Below are positions 7,287-17,157 of a DNA stretch of 55,933 nucleotides, piece by piece. Below the pieces are notes generated by a model. It was given only the letters and a program-made list of their open reading frames with translations, ran no database searches and had not been told where the DNA came from. Numbering within the stretch: position 1 is the stretch's first letter; each line of letters opens with the position of its first letter. The DNA is from Arcobacteraceae bacterium (lineage in GTDB: Bacteria > Campylobacterota > Campylobacteria > Campylobacterales > Arcobacteraceae). The DNA lies in contig JAONGR010000007.1 in assembly GCA_028375605.1 (NCBI GenBank), forward strand, positions 1 through 55,933, given 5' to 3'. The position numbers were made by a program, and so were the translations under genes.

Positions 7287-10200
7287 ATGGATTTAATTAA
7301 ATTTTCAATAAAAAACCCAGTTACAATTATTGTATCTGTGTTGATTGTTGTGATGTTTGGATTTTTATCATTAGATAAGTTACCGTATCAACTTACTCCA
7401 AATGTAACAAAACCAGAAATCAAAATTACAACAATTTGGGGTGGAGCAACACCTTACGAAGTAGAGCGAGAAATAATAGAAGAGCAAGAAGATGTTTTAA
7501 AAAGTTTAAATAATTTACTTGAGTATGAAAGTAGTGCAAAAGATAATTATGGAGAGATTACACTTACTTTTAAACTTGGTACAAATATACAAAGAGCACT
7601 TTTAGATGTATCAAATAAATTAAATGAAGTAAGTAATTATCCTGATAATGTAGATAAACCAATTATTAAAACAGCAAGTGCAAGCCCAATTATATGGAAT
7701 ATGCTACAAACAAAAGAAGATAACCCTAGACATATTGATGAGTATAAATCATTTTTTGAAAATGAATTAAGATCTCATATTGAAAGAGTAGATGGAGTAT
7801 CTGATCTTATGGTAATGGGTGGTCGAGAAAAGCAGATGCATATAGTGTTAGATACACAAAAACTAGCATCATACTCTTTAAGTATAGACCAAGTTATAAA
7901 AACACTACAAAGTGAAAATGTAGATGTAAGTGCTGGTACACAAGATATTAGTAGAAGAAGTTATAGAGTAAGAACAGTAAGTAAATTTAATAAGATATCT
8001 GATATTGAAGATGTACTTATATATTCTGATAGTCAAACAAGAATCAAGCTAAAAGATATTGCAAAAGTAGAATTTGGCTATGAAGATGCATCAGGTGTAG
8101 CTATGTTCTTAGGTAAAGATGGTATTTTCTTTGGGGTTCAACCAGCAGGTGATGCAAATATTGTTGCACTGACAAACGATGTTGAAGCTGTTGTAAATAG
8201 ACTTAATAAAGAAGTTTTAGATGAAATGGGTCTAAAAATAAAATGGATTTATGACCAAAGACCGTATATCGTTGGTGCAGTTGATTTAGTACAACAAAAT
8301 ATTATGATCGGTGGAGTGTTAGCTGTATTTATTCTTATATTATTTTTAAGAAGTATCTCTCCTACAGCAGTTGTTGCTGTGGCTATTCCTATCTCTGTTA
8401 TTGGGACATTTATAATACTTGATATGATGGGACGAAGTTTAAATACTATTTCATTAGCAGGTATATCATTTGCAGTAGGTATGCTGGTCGATAGTGCGAT
8501 TGTAGTATTAGAAAATATAGATAGACATAGAAAAATGGGTAAATCTATAAGTGAAGCAGCTTATGTCGGAGCTAGTGAAGTATGGGGTGCATTAATTGCC
8601 TCTGCATTAACAACTATGGCTGTATTTTTACCAATCATTTTTTTACAAGATGAAGCGGGACAATTATTTAAAGATATAGCTATTGCTGTTGTTGCTTCTG
8701 TGAGTTTCTCTTTATTTGTTTCTATCTCAGTTATTCCTATGTTATGGAAGAGATTTGCAGGTGTTTCAAATAAAGGAATAAAAGAAAATTCTACTAAAAT
8801 TACTCGATTTGGTGATGGTATAGTAGAAAGTTTTATGAGTATAGTAGAATGGTCATTAAAAAGTTTTAAAACAAAAATTACAATGATTTTGACACTTACT
8901 GTTTTATCTTTTGGTACGATTTATTTATTATTTCCAAAGATGGATTACCTTCCACAAGGTAATAAAAACTTGATTTTTAATATCTTGATTCCACCTCCAG
9001 GATTATCGTATGAACAAAGATATGAGATGGGTGAATACCTTATGAAGTCAATGAATAAATATGTAGATAAAGATGTAAATGGTGCACCTGCTATTAGTAG
9101 ACTATTTTACGTTTCGCGTGGAGATTTTATTATTTTTGGTGGAACTAGTGCTTATGAAGATAGAGCAAGAGAGCTTATTCCATTATTTCAACCTGTGATA
9201 AATTCTATGCCTGGTATATTTGGAGTATCTATACAATCAGGTGTCTTTGAACAAGGGATCGGAAAAGGTAAAGTTGTAAATGTAGATATAAGCGGTGAGA
9301 GTATTGAAGAGATTGCAAATGTTGGAGGTCAGTTATTTATGGCTACAAGAGGAGCAGTTAAAGGAGCACAAGTACGACCTGTGCCATCTATAGAATTACT
9401 TTATCCAGAAGTAAGAATCATCCCTGATAGAGATTCTTTAAAAGCTGTAGATATGAGTTCTCAAGATTTAGGTGTAGTTGTTGATGTTCTTATGAATGGT
9501 AGAAAAATAGGTGACTTTGAGCAAGATGGTAAGAAAAAAATTGATATGCGTGTAAAAGCTGATGTGAATCAGATACAAACACCTCAAGATATTTTAAATG
9601 CTCAAATTGCATTACCTGATGGTACACTAACACAAGTCTCATCACTTGCTACTAGTGTTGGAACAACGGGTATTAGTGAAATTCGTCACTTTCAAGGGAA
9701 AAGAACAATTACCTTACAAGTGACACCACCAACGAATATGACTATTCAAGAGACTATGGAAATTTTAGGTGGAGTAATCCAAAAAATGGAAGCTACGGGT
9801 GTTACTAAAAATGTAACAATTGGACTTAGTGGTACAGCAGATAAACTTTCTGAGACTATTGGAATGTTGGCGCAAAATTTTATTATGGCTATTATTATTA
9901 TATATTTATTAATGGCAGCACTTTTTGGAAACTTTATTTATCCAATAGTGATTATGTTTACAGTGCCATTGGCAACAGCAGGTGGGTTTGTAGGATTAAA
10001 ACTTACAAATATGTTTTTAGCACCACAACCTTTAGATGTACTTACAATGCTTGGATTTATTATCCTTGTTGGTATTGTTGTAAATAGTGCTATTTTGATT
10101 GTTCATCAAAGTTTAAATCTTATTCATAAAGAAGGTATGGGACATAAAGAAGCTGTTTTAGAAGCAACTAGAACAAGAATTAAACCTATATATATGAGTG

Positions 10201-10418
10201 CCTTAACTTCTATATTTGGTATGTTACCACTTGTATTAGTTCCAGGTCCTGGTTCTGAATTTTACAGAGGATTAGGTTCCGTTATTACTGGTGGACTTGT
10301 ATTAAGTACCTTTTTAACAATATTTGTTACACCTGCACTATTAATGTTTTTTATAAAAGCAATTGAAGTTACTAAAAATGCGAAAAATAAATTAAAAGGG
10401 GCAAAAAATGAAGACTAA
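7287..10418 (+). CDS. RND efflux transporter, HAE-1-like permease
   Basis: A 1043-aa proton-driven inner-membrane pump of normal RND length. It has TM1 at residues 10-28, a large periplasmic loop, a TM2-TM6 cluster (about 335-490), a second periplasmic loop and a C-terminal TM cluster (about 865-1025). In TM4 the motif GMLVDSAIVVLEN carries Asp402; the second Asp of AcrB's DD pair is Ser here, a variation I have seen in other RND proteins. It lacks the heavy-metal subfamily hallmarks, so organic compounds or dyes are more likely substrates. It lies between the adaptor and the TolC gene, and its last 11 nt overlap the latter. Confidence 0.92.
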   Translation: MDLIKFSIKNPVTIIVSVLIVVMFGFLSLDKLPYQLTPNVTKPEIKITTIWGGATPYEVEREIIEEQEDVLKSLNNLLEYESSAKDNYGEITLTFKLGTNIQRALLDVSNKLNEVSNYPDNVDKPIIKTASASPIIWNMLQTKEDNPRHIDEYKSFFENELRSHIERVDGVSDLMVMGGREKQMHIVLDTQKLASYSLSIDQVIKTLQSENVDVSAGTQDISRRSYRVRTVSKFNKISDIEDVLIYSDSQTRIKLKDIAKVEFGYEDASGVAMFLGKDGIFFGVQPAGDANIVALTNDVEAVVNRLNKEVLDEMGLKIKWIYDQRPYIVGAVDLVQQNIMIGGVLAVFILILFLRSISPTAVVAVAIPISVIGTFIILDMMGRSLNTISLAGISFAVGMLVDSAIVVLENIDRHRKMGKSISEAAYVGASEVWGALIASALTTMAVFLPIIFLQDEAGQLFKDIAIAVVASVSFSLFVSISVIPMLWKRFAGVSNKGIKENSTKITRFGDGIVESFMSIVEWSLKSFKTKITMILTLTVLSFGTIYLLFPKMDYLPQGNKNLIFNILIPPPGLSYEQRYEMGEYLMKSMNKYVDKDVNGAPAISRLFYVSRGDFIIFGGTSAYEDRARELIPLFQPVINSMPGIFGVSIQSGVFEQGIGKGKVVNVDISGESIEEIANVGGQLFMATRGAVKGAQVRPVPSIELLYPEVRIIPDRDSLKAVDMSSQDLGVVVDVLMNGRKIGDFEQDGKKKIDMRVKADVNQIQTPQDILNAQIALPDGTLTQVSSLATSVGTTGISEIRHFQGKRTITLQVTPPTNMTIQETMEILGGVIQKMEATGVTKNVTIGLSGTADKLSETIGMLAQNFIMAIIIIYLLMAALFGNFIYPIVIMFTVPLATAGGFVGLKLTNMFLAPQPLDVLTMLGFIILVGIVVNSAILIVHQSLNLIHKEGMGHKEAVLEATRTRIKPIYMSALTSIFGMLPLVLVPGPGSEFYRGLGSVITGGLVLSTFLTIFVTPALLMFFIKAIEVTKNAKNKLKGAKNED

Positions 10419-11640
10419 AATTATAAGCTTAAGTCTAATCACTTGTGTTAATCTCTTTGCGATAGATATAAATCAAGCAATAGATACAGCAATAGAAAAT
10501 AACTATAGTTTAAAACAACAACAATATATATTAGATGAATCAGGGTTAAATCTTGATTCATCGTATAGTGGATACAAACCAAAATTAGATTTGAATTACA
10601 CTTTTAATAATAGAAATAAACTGGTATCTGGACAAATAAAAAAAGATTCATCGGTAACTGCAACTATTTCGTATAATTTATTTAATGGTTTTATGGATAA
10701 GTACAATATTGATGCAAAAGAAAATCTATTTGCATCTTCAAAACTAACATATGAAGCAAGTAAACAAGATTTGATTTTAGAAGTTAAGAGTAAATACATA
10801 AACTATCTATTATCACAAAAAACAACACAAACAGCAAATGAAGCAGTAAAATTATATGAAAAACAATACAATGATTCATCTAATTTCTTTGACCAAGGTC
10901 TAATAGCTAAAAATGAACTTTTAGAAGTTGAAGTACAGATGCTACAAGCTACACAGAATTTACAAAATGCAAAAGCAGATGAAAAGATTTCTAAATATGA
11001 ATTAGAAAATAAACTTGGTAGTAAAATTTTAGATGAAGTAGAATCAATTGAATTAGATGAGAGTATCTCATTTGAAAAAAGTAATATTGAAAATAGAAGT
11101 GAATTAAAAGCACTAGAGTTAGTATCTAATAGTTATACTAATATTGCAAAAGCAAATCAGAGTGGATATATGCCTTCTGTTGATGCAAGCTTTAGTGTAA
11201 ATAAATATGGAGAAAGTGTATCTCCCACAAATAGAACTGATTATCCAAGTAGTCAAAATGTAGGTACAATTGAATTGAACTGGAACCTATATAATGGTAA
11301 TTCTGATAATACAGCTGTTATGATTAATAGAAAAAAAGCTAAGCAATATAAAATGCAGTTAGAAGATTTAAAACAAGAGATTAATTTACAGTATCAAAAT
11401 GCAAATGAACAATTAGAGGTTTCTAAACTTAATCTTAAAACAGCAACTAAAGCACTTGAAACGTCAAAATTAAATTATGAAATCGTTCTCGATAAAGTAC
11501 AAGAAGGTCTTTCTTCAAATAAGGATTTAATTGATGCGAACTATTTACTTACACAATCAAAACAAAACTATTTTAGTGCATACTATAATAGATATTTAGC
11601 TATTGCAACTTTACAAAGAGTTTTAGAAAAAAGTAATTAG
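10408..11640 (+). CDS. TolC-family outer membrane efflux channel
   Basis: A 410-aa outer membrane factor with a signal peptide (about residues 1-18, MKTKIISLSLITCVNLFA). Two repeats of the TolC alpha-hairpin / beta-strand fold follow, rich in Asn, Gln, Lys and Glu with long coiled-coil stretches. It completes the tripartite pump with the two preceding genes. The ATG lies inside the end of the RND gene (11-nt overlap), which suggests translational coupling. It is slightly shorter than E. coli TolC, as is common for Campylobacterota homologues. A 56-aa ORF begins 3 nt after the stop. Confidence 0.9.
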   Translation: MKTKIISLSLITCVNLFAIDINQAIDTAIENNYSLKQQQYILDESGLNLDSSYSGYKPKLDLNYTFNNRNKLVSGQIKKDSSVTATISYNLFNGFMDKYNIDAKENLFASSKLTYEASKQDLILEVKSKYINYLLSQKTTQTANEAVKLYEKQYNDSSNFFDQGLIAKNELLEVEVQMLQATQNLQNAKADEKISKYELENKLGSKILDEVESIELDESISFEKSNIENRSELKALELVSNSYTNIAKANQSGYMPSVDASFSVNKYGESVSPTNRTDYPSSQNVGTIELNWNLYNGNSDNTAVMINRKKAKQYKMQLEDLKQEINLQYQNANEQLEVSKLNLKTATKALETSKLNYEIVLDKVQEGLSSNKDLIDANYLLTQSKQNYFSAYYNRYLAIATLQRVLEKSN

Positions 11641-11643
11641 TTT

Positions 11644-11814
11644 ATGTGTTTAATTATTGCTTGCGTCTTTACATATTTATCATTTTCGTTTTATGAAGAT
11701 GGGAGTATGTTAAATGCAAGTATAAATGGAGTAATTGGATTATTCTTTTTTGGATTATTATTGCGTAATATATTTCGTATTAGGAAGATGAAAATCGAAA
11801 AGAATAATAAATAA
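11644..11814 (+). CDS. Small hydrophobic membrane protein, 56 aa
   Basis: I read this by eye because it is short. An ATG three bases after the tolC-like stop opens 56 codons to TAA at 11812-11814. Two hydrophobic segments (about residues 1-17 and 28-44) are followed by a basic tail, RNIFRIRKMKIEKNNK. That pattern suggests a two-pass inner-membrane miniprotein with its C-terminus in the cytoplasm. It lies before the operon terminator and would be on the efflux transcript. Small proteins such as AcrZ modulate RND pumps, but similarity to AcrZ is not claimed. No strong Shine-Dalgarno is visible, so translation may depend on coupling. Confidence 0.5.
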   Translation: MCLIIACVFTYLSFSFYEDGSMLNASINGVIGLFFFGLLLRNIFRIRKMKIEKNNK

Positions 11815-11835
11815 CATTTTTATATGTTATCTATA

Positions 11836-11873
11836 AAAAAAGGGGTAAGCGATCAAACACTTACCCCTTTTTT
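11836..11873. terminator. Strong bidirectional terminator after efflux operon
   Basis: AAAAAAGGGGTAAG and CTTACCCCTTTTTT form a perfect 14-bp stem with a 10-nt loop, and A and T tracts serve both directions. It sits between the convergent efflux operon and the minus-strand chemoreceptor gene. Confidence 0.9.
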
Positions 11874-11892
11874 ATTTTGTAGGAAAGCTATT

Positions 11893-14412
11893 TTAGAAGC
11901 TTGCCCATTCATCATCACTTTCTTTAGATGATATAACTGTTTCTAGTTTTTTAGTTGGAATCTCTTTTCTAACTACTTTAGTTGTTTCTGTTTTTTGAAC
12001 AACTTGTTGTTTTGGTTTAGTTCGTTTTTCAACACTATCATATTTAGAATCATTTTTAGGGTTTCTTCTTTCTATAAATTGTTTAGAGCTTGCATCTTCT
12101 AGAACATCATTTGCAATACTTTGTGTTTGTGTTGCTACAGATTTTGTATCACTAGCAACTTGTGCATTTTGTTGTGTTTGTCTATCTAGTTGCGCAATTG
12201 CAGTATTTATTTGTTCTATACCTGCTTGTTGTTCTTTTGATACTGATTCAACTTCTGAAATTAATGTAATTGTCTTTTTAATATTCTCATTTAATCCAGC
12301 ATAACCTTCTATCATATTATCAGCAATTTTTTTACCAGAATTCGCTTTTTGATTAGCATTTTCGACTAATGCTTTAATCTCATTTGCAGCTTCTGCTGAT
12401 CTTGAAGCAAGATTTCTCACCTCTTGTGCAACAACGGCAAAACCTTTACCTGCTTCTCCTGCCGTTGCAGCTTCAACTGCTGCATTTAATGAAAGGATAT
12501 TTGTTTGAAATGCAATTTGATCAATAACTGTAATCGCATCGTTAATAGCTGTAACTTCTGTATTTATCTCATCCATAGCAAGAGTAGTTTGATTTGCTAG
12601 TTCTTGACCTTTTGTTACAGATGTTGTAACAGTTTGTGCATAAGTAGCCATTTGTACTACATTTTGAGTATTATTAGAGATACTACTTGTAGATTGGTCA
12701 AGTGCAGCTGCAATCTCCTCTAATGATGCTGCTGCTTCATTTGAAGCTTTACTTAAAGTATCAACGTTTGTTAATAATATATCAGAACTACTTTGTAGTG
12801 TTAATCCTGTAGATTTATTATCTGATAACATACCATTAATAGAATTTCTTAATGCATTGATGTCATTTGATAAAACATCAAATGAACCACCTTTTTGAAT
12901 ATTTTCAAGTACTAATTCTTTTCTATAATCGAAGTTTGTATATTCTTCTAATACTGTATTCATATTATTAAAGTGTTGTTTTGTTGCTCTAATCATATCA
13001 TTAACTTCATTTTTAAATTCATTTAACGATTGATTTGATGTGCTATGTTCAATACGTTGTTCATAAGTACCATGTTTAACTTTACTTATTACTTTTTTTG
13101 CTTCATCAATTAAGACTTGGTCTTCTTTTATACCATCATCTATTTTTCCAAGGTATGCATTAAAGCTATCTACGATATCACCTAATTCATCATTTGCTTG
13201 TTTCTTAATAGTCATATTTGTATTTGTAGTATCTTTAATAAGACTTCGTATACCTTCATTTAAAATATTAATCGGTTTAATAATAAGTTTATTTAAAATT
13301 AATACTATAATCACAGTGATAACAAGTACAATAATTGAACTAAGTATTATAATACTCCAAATTACTTCAGCAATTTTATCTTGAGCATTTTGTTCCATCG
13401 TGATAATTTTATCTTCAATATCATCTACATAAGCACCTGTTGCAATAATCCAATTCCATTGTTTGAAGATTTTACCATAAGAAAATTTTGGTTGTAGTTC
13501 TGATTTCCCAGGTTTTTCCCAGTTATATTTCACTAAACCACCACCTTTTTGAACAGAAATAACAGATAAATCTTTAAATAAGTATACACCTTTTTTATCT
13601 TTAAAGTTAACTAAATCTTTACCATTTAATGCTGGTTTTATTGGATGCATAACCATTTTACTTGAAGTGTCTTGAACCCAGAAATAACCACTTTTACCAT
13701 ATTTCATTTCTGCTATTGTATTTAGAGCTTCTTTTTGCATATTTGCTGTTACATCAGAAACATACTCACCTGTTCCTATAATCCAATTAAATGGTTTAAA
13801 TCTTTTAACATAAGAAACTTTATCTTGAGGTTTTTCAAACCCTGGTTTAGGCCATACATAATCTACAAAACCATCTCCTGTAGCTGCTGTAACTTTTACA
13901 AATTCAGAAAATATTTTTTTTCCACCCTTATCTTTAAAGTTTGCTAAATTTTTACCATTTAGTTGTGGCTTAATAGGGTGATCAATGATTACAGCATTTG
14001 TATCATTTATCCAGAAGTAACCATTCTTCCCATATCTACTTTCATTTACAATAGCTTTGATTCTATCTTTAAGTTCACTGTCAGATAACTTTCCAACATT
14101 ATGTTCATATTCTTTTGAAATAATTGAATAAATAAAGTTTGTTTGGTCTTTTAAATACTTTGAAACTTCTTTTTTTATCTTTGCCGGTTCTGTTCTTTTA
14201 TGGTAAGATTCAGCAGTTTTTAGTGCCATTGAAACATAATTCTTAAGTTCTTCTTCTTTATTTTTATAAGATTCTTCCCTATATTGCTTTATGTTTGCGT
14301 CACTTACTGCTTTAATATTATAAATTGCTTCAAAACCTATAATTATAGAAATAGTCAATATTGCAACAATCACAAGAAGTAATAGTTTTAATTTGATAGT
14401 CATATTTTTCAT
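11893..14412 (-). CDS. Methyl-accepting chemotaxis protein with two Cache units
   Basis: An 839-aa chemoreceptor. TM1 is at residues 7-27. The periplasmic region contains two Cache_2-like units, each marked by a GYFW core (GYFWIND at 131-137 and GYFWVQD at 242-248) and a closing GTGEYV / ATGAYV motif. TM2 (about 352-374) and a HAMP region follow. The signalling hairpin has the tip motif [19 protein letters not shown] and [14 protein letters not shown]. It ends in EWASF, resembling the NWETF tether of E. coli receptors for CheR/CheB. The duplicated sensor binds small ligands such as organic or amino acids in related proteins; the ligand here is unknown. The ATG is preceded by AAGGAAT. Confidence 0.93.
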   Translation of the reverse strand: MKNMTIKLKLLLLVIVAILTISIIIGFEAIYNIKAVSDANIKQYREESYKNKEEELKNYVSMALKTAESYHKRTEPAKIKKEVSKYLKDQTNFIYSIISKEYEHNVGKLSDSELKDRIKAIVNESRYGKNGYFWINDTNAVIIDHPIKPQLNGKNLANFKDKGGKKIFSEFVKVTAATGDGFVDYVWPKPGFEKPQDKVSYVKRFKPFNWIIGTGEYVSDVTANMQKEALNTIAEMKYGKSGYFWVQDTSSKMVMHPIKPALNGKDLVNFKDKKGVYLFKDLSVISVQKGGGLVKYNWEKPGKSELQPKFSYGKIFKQWNWIIATGAYVDDIEDKIITMEQNAQDKIAEVIWSIIILSSIIVLVITVIIVLILNKLIIKPINILNEGIRSLIKDTTNTNMTIKKQANDELGDIVDSFNAYLGKIDDGIKEDQVLIDEAKKVISKVKHGTYEQRIEHSTSNQSLNEFKNEVNDMIRATKQHFNNMNTVLEEYTNFDYRKELVLENIQKGGSFDVLSNDINALRNSINGMLSDNKSTGLTLQSSSDILLTNVDTLSKASNEAAASLEEIAAALDQSTSSISNNTQNVVQMATYAQTVTTSVTKGQELANQTTLAMDEINTEVTAINDAITVIDQIAFQTNILSLNAAVEAATAGEAGKGFAVVAQEVRNLASRSAEAANEIKALVENANQKANSGKKIADNMIEGYAGLNENIKKTITLISEVESVSKEQQAGIEQINTAIAQLDRQTQQNAQVASDTKSVATQTQSIANDVLEDASSKQFIERRNPKNDSKYDSVEKRTKPKQQVVQKTETTKVVRKEIPTKKLETVISSKESDDEWASF

Positions 14413-14516
14413 AAATATTCCTTTTTTTTAAGTTATAGTCATTATATAATTTTTCTAATGAGTTTTGGTTTAAAAGATAATTTTAAAAAAGATGAGACTT
14501 TTATGATATATTAGGG

Positions 14517-14550
14517 TTTACACACTATCTACACATAAAGATTGTATAGT
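14517..14550 (+). promoter_or_regulatory. Direct-repeat activator site and -10 of the metal efflux operon
   Basis: TTTACACA (14517-14524) and TCTACACA (14528-14535) are direct repeats spaced exactly 11 bp start to start. After a 9-nt spacer comes TATAGT (14545-14550), a -10 candidate 25 nt before the first gene. The same arrangement recurs upstream of doxX at 20268-20301. Repeats one helical turn apart that replace a -35 box are typical of OmpR-family activators. Confidence 0.6.
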
Positions 14551-14575
14551 TCATAAAATAAAAAAAGGATAAAAA

Positions 14576-14956
14576 ATGAAAAAAATAATTTTTATTATAC
14601 TGTCACTTTTTGTTACAACATTTTTAAATGCAGATGTTGTTAAACAAAATGGAGAAAAAGATGGGTATAAAGTTAGTTTATATACAAAAAATACACCAAT
14701 AAGTGGTAATAATGAGTTTTTTGTAAAACTTTTTCAAAATGATTCAAAAATAGAAGATGCAAAAGTAAAAATTAAAGTTTTTATGCCCGAGATGCCAGGT
14801 ATGCCGTATATGGATTACAAAGCAAAAGCAAAACTTATTAATGGTGAATATAAAATGATGATTAATTTTAGTATGGGTGGAACATGGCAATATCATTTAA
14901 AATTTAAAACTATTGATAAAGAAGTACATACTATAAGAGGTAGTATAAATATATAA
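14576..14956 (+). CDS. Secreted YtkA/FixH-like protein with Met-rich motif
   Basis: A 126-aa protein with an N-terminal signal peptide (residues 1-19, ending LNA-D). A single beta-sandwich-like domain resembles YtkA/FixH-type domains. Residues 70-79 read MPEMPGMPYM, four methionines in ten residues, which suggests Cu(I)/Ag(I) binding in the periplasm. It is the first gene of the heavy-metal RND operon, 11 nt before the TolC-like gene. I infer a role in periplasmic copper or silver handling or delivery to the pump. The domain assignment is from overall pattern, with moderate confidence. Confidence 0.65.
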   Translation: MKKIIFIILSLFVTTFLNADVVKQNGEKDGYKVSLYTKNTPISGNNEFFVKLFQNDSKIEDAKVKIKVFMPEMPGMPYMDYKAKAKLINGEYKMMINFSMGGTWQYHLKFKTIDKEVHTIRGSINI

Positions 14957-14967
14957 GGCAATATGAT

Positions 14968-16164
14968 ATGTTCAGAAAAACATTAATTTTAGTTACACTG
15001 GGTTTACAATTAGTAAGTGCTCAAAATTTAGAAAGTATTTTAGAGTTAATAGAGAAAAACAATTATTCTTTAAAAGAAAAACAAACATCAATAAATGAAA
15101 GTAAAGTTAATGTAGAACTGTCAAATACTTGGAAAAATCCTATTTTAGGGTTTGGAGTAAATGATATAAACCTTGATGATCCCACTTCTAGAGATATTGA
15201 AGCTATGCAAACACAGTTTATTACGTATAGTCAAGTCTTGCCTACTAATGGTAAATTAGAATCTCAAACACAAATACAACAATATAATGTAAATATTAAA
15301 AAAATTGAATTTAATAACTATAAACAAAAATTAAAATCACAAGCAATGGGATATGGGTATACTATATATTATGAAAATGAAAAAATAGAAACGATTAATA
15401 GCTATTTGGAAAATCTCAGTCAACAAAAAGAACTTATGCAGTTACTTTATGAAAATGGCAAAATTGATCAAAGTAAAGTTGTTGGGTTAGATCTTCGTAT
15501 ATATAAACTAAAACTAAAAAAGCAAAAATTAAAATATAAAATATCTAAACTAAAATATGCTCTAGAAAATATAGTGTATGAAAAAATAGACAGTATTAAA
15601 ATAGGCACATATCAAAAAGAGAGTATGCTAAATATAGATGATGTATTATCAAAACACCCTTTAGTATTAATACAAAAAGAGAAGATAAAACAGCAGCAAG
15701 AAAAAACAGCTTTAGCACAAAAGAGAAAGTTTTCAGATGTAAAGTTTACTGTAGGCTATTATAATAGAGAAAAGTTTGATGATTATGTTTCTTTTAATAT
15801 TGCAATTCCTTTGAGTATTCAAGGAAAGGAACAACTTCAAATCAAAAAAAGTAAAGTCAGTAAAAATACGATACAAAATAGTTTAGTAAATTTACAACAA
15901 CAAATTAGAACTACAATTGAAGATTTGGAAGCCAAAAGAGATATAAGTAAAAAAAACTTCGATTTGATAGAAAACACAATGATACCATTAAATGATACAT
16001 TAGAAGAATCACATACAATACATTTAAGTACAAATATGATGAATAGTATTAGTGTATATGAAAGTGTAAATAGTAAGTATGATTTAATACTATTGAGCAT
16101 TGATGAAAAAATAAGTTATTTTGATGCAATATCAAAACTACACTACTTTAAAGGAAATTTATGA
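14968..16164 (+). CDS. TolC/CusC-family outer membrane factor
   Basis: A 398-aa outer membrane efflux protein with a signal peptide (about residues 1-18, ending VSA-Q). It has two copies of the long coiled-coil hairpin pattern seen in TolC/CusC proteins. It stands between the Met-rich secreted protein and the adaptor gene. Its stop overlaps the adaptor start (ATGA, 4 nt), so translation is coupled. No N-terminal lipobox cysteine follows the signal peptide, unlike E. coli CusC. It would form the exit duct of the metal efflux complex. Confidence 0.85.
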   Translation: MFRKTLILVTLGLQLVSAQNLESILELIEKNNYSLKEKQTSINESKVNVELSNTWKNPILGFGVNDINLDDPTSRDIEAMQTQFITYSQVLPTNGKLESQTQIQQYNVNIKKIEFNNYKQKLKSQAMGYGYTIYYENEKIETINSYLENLSQQKELMQLLYENGKIDQSKVVGLDLRIYKLKLKKQKLKYKISKLKYALENIVYEKIDSIKIGTYQKESMLNIDDVLSKHPLVLIQKEKIKQQQEKTALAQKRKFSDVKFTVGYYNREKFDDYVSFNIAIPLSIQGKEQLQIKKSKVSKNTIQNSLVNLQQQIRTTIEDLEAKRDISKKNFDLIENTMIPLNDTLEESHTIHLSTNMMNSISVYESVNSKYDLILLSIDEKISYFDAISKLHYFKGNL

Positions 16165-17147
16165 GAATTTTTATATATGTGATGTTACTTCTTATTATAA
16201 CAAATGCAAAACCATTGGAGGTGTCGCAATTATTTAATAAAAAAACAGTAAAAGTAACTAAACAAAATATTAATCTAATTAAAACATTTTATGGAGATGT
16301 TGTTATACCTGATGGCTCTATAAAAGATATAAACATACGATTTGATGGATTTATAGGAGATATAGCCTTTGACAATCTATATAGCGCTGTAAAAAGAGGT
16401 GATAAACTTTTTGATATTTATTCTTCTGATATAAATCTTGCTATGCATGAATATTTAATGAGTAATAAAAAATTACGACATAATTATTTACAAAAATTTA
16501 AAAGTTTTGCAATAGATAAAAAAGTTTTAAATGATTTAGAGAAAACTAAAAGAGTAAAAGAATATATAAATGTATATTCACCTTATGAAGGGTTTATAAT
16601 CTCAAAAAATATAAATGATGGTAGTTTTGCAAAAAAAGGGAAAAAATTATTTCAAATAGCTAACCTTCAAAATCTTTGGGTAATAGCAAAAATTTATCAA
16701 AAAGATATTTCAAGTATCAAAAAAGGTATGAAGGCAAATGTAAATATTGATGGAGTTGGAACTGTATCATCTATCGTAGAATTTATCTATCCAAATGTAA
16801 ATATGAAAGATAAAACTGTAAATATAAGACTAGAAATTCAAAATAAAGATTTAAAAATATATCCAAATATGTTTGCAAAAGTGTCCATAAAAACTCTTGA
16901 AAAAAGTATGCTAGTTCTACCCAAAACTGCTGTATTAACTAAAGCTGATAAACATTTTGTATTTATACCAGATGGTAAAGAGTTCGAACCAAAAGAGATA
17001 ATTGCAAATAGAATCAACTCAGAACAGTTTGAAGTGATTGGTTTAAATGAAAATGATATAGTAATAGATAAAGCTGCATTCTTACTCGATAGTGATGCTA
17101 TCACAAATGGTTTGTATGAATCATCTACTGACGATGATGATTGGTAG
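16161..17147 (+). CDS. Heavy-metal RND adaptor (CusB-like membrane fusion protein)
   Basis: A 328-aa periplasmic adaptor with a signal peptide (about residues 1-16). A short barrel/lipoyl region follows (RFDGFIGDIAFDNLYSAVKRGDKLFDIYS), then a brief helical hairpin (about 90-135). The second lipoyl half is YSPYEGFIISKNINDGSFAKKG, followed by beta-barrel and membrane-proximal domains. The short hairpin and the ISKNINDGSFAKKG block resemble CusB rather than AcrA. It ends in an acidic tail (TDDDDW). It overlaps the upstream gene by 4 nt and lies 10 nt before the pump gene. Confidence 0.85.
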   Translation: MRIFIYVMLLLIITNAKPLEVSQLFNKKTVKVTKQNINLIKTFYGDVVIPDGSIKDINIRFDGFIGDIAFDNLYSAVKRGDKLFDIYSSDINLAMHEYLMSNKKLRHNYLQKFKSFAIDKKVLNDLEKTKRVKEYINVYSPYEGFIISKNINDGSFAKKGKKLFQIANLQNLWVIAKIYQKDISSIKKGMKANVNIDGVGTVSSIVEFIYPNVNMKDKTVNIRLEIQNKDLKIYPNMFAKVSIKTLEKSMLVLPKTAVLTKADKHFVFIPDGKEFEPKEIIANRINSEQFEVIGLNENDIVIDKAAFLLDSDAITNGLYESSTDDDDW

Positions 17148-17157
17148 GATATAGAGT

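Noticed and set aside
8460-8530. Missing second Asp in TM4 of the HAE-type RND pump
   Set aside because: VDS/VDN instead of VDD is seen in other RND pumps, so it is not evidence of inactivity.
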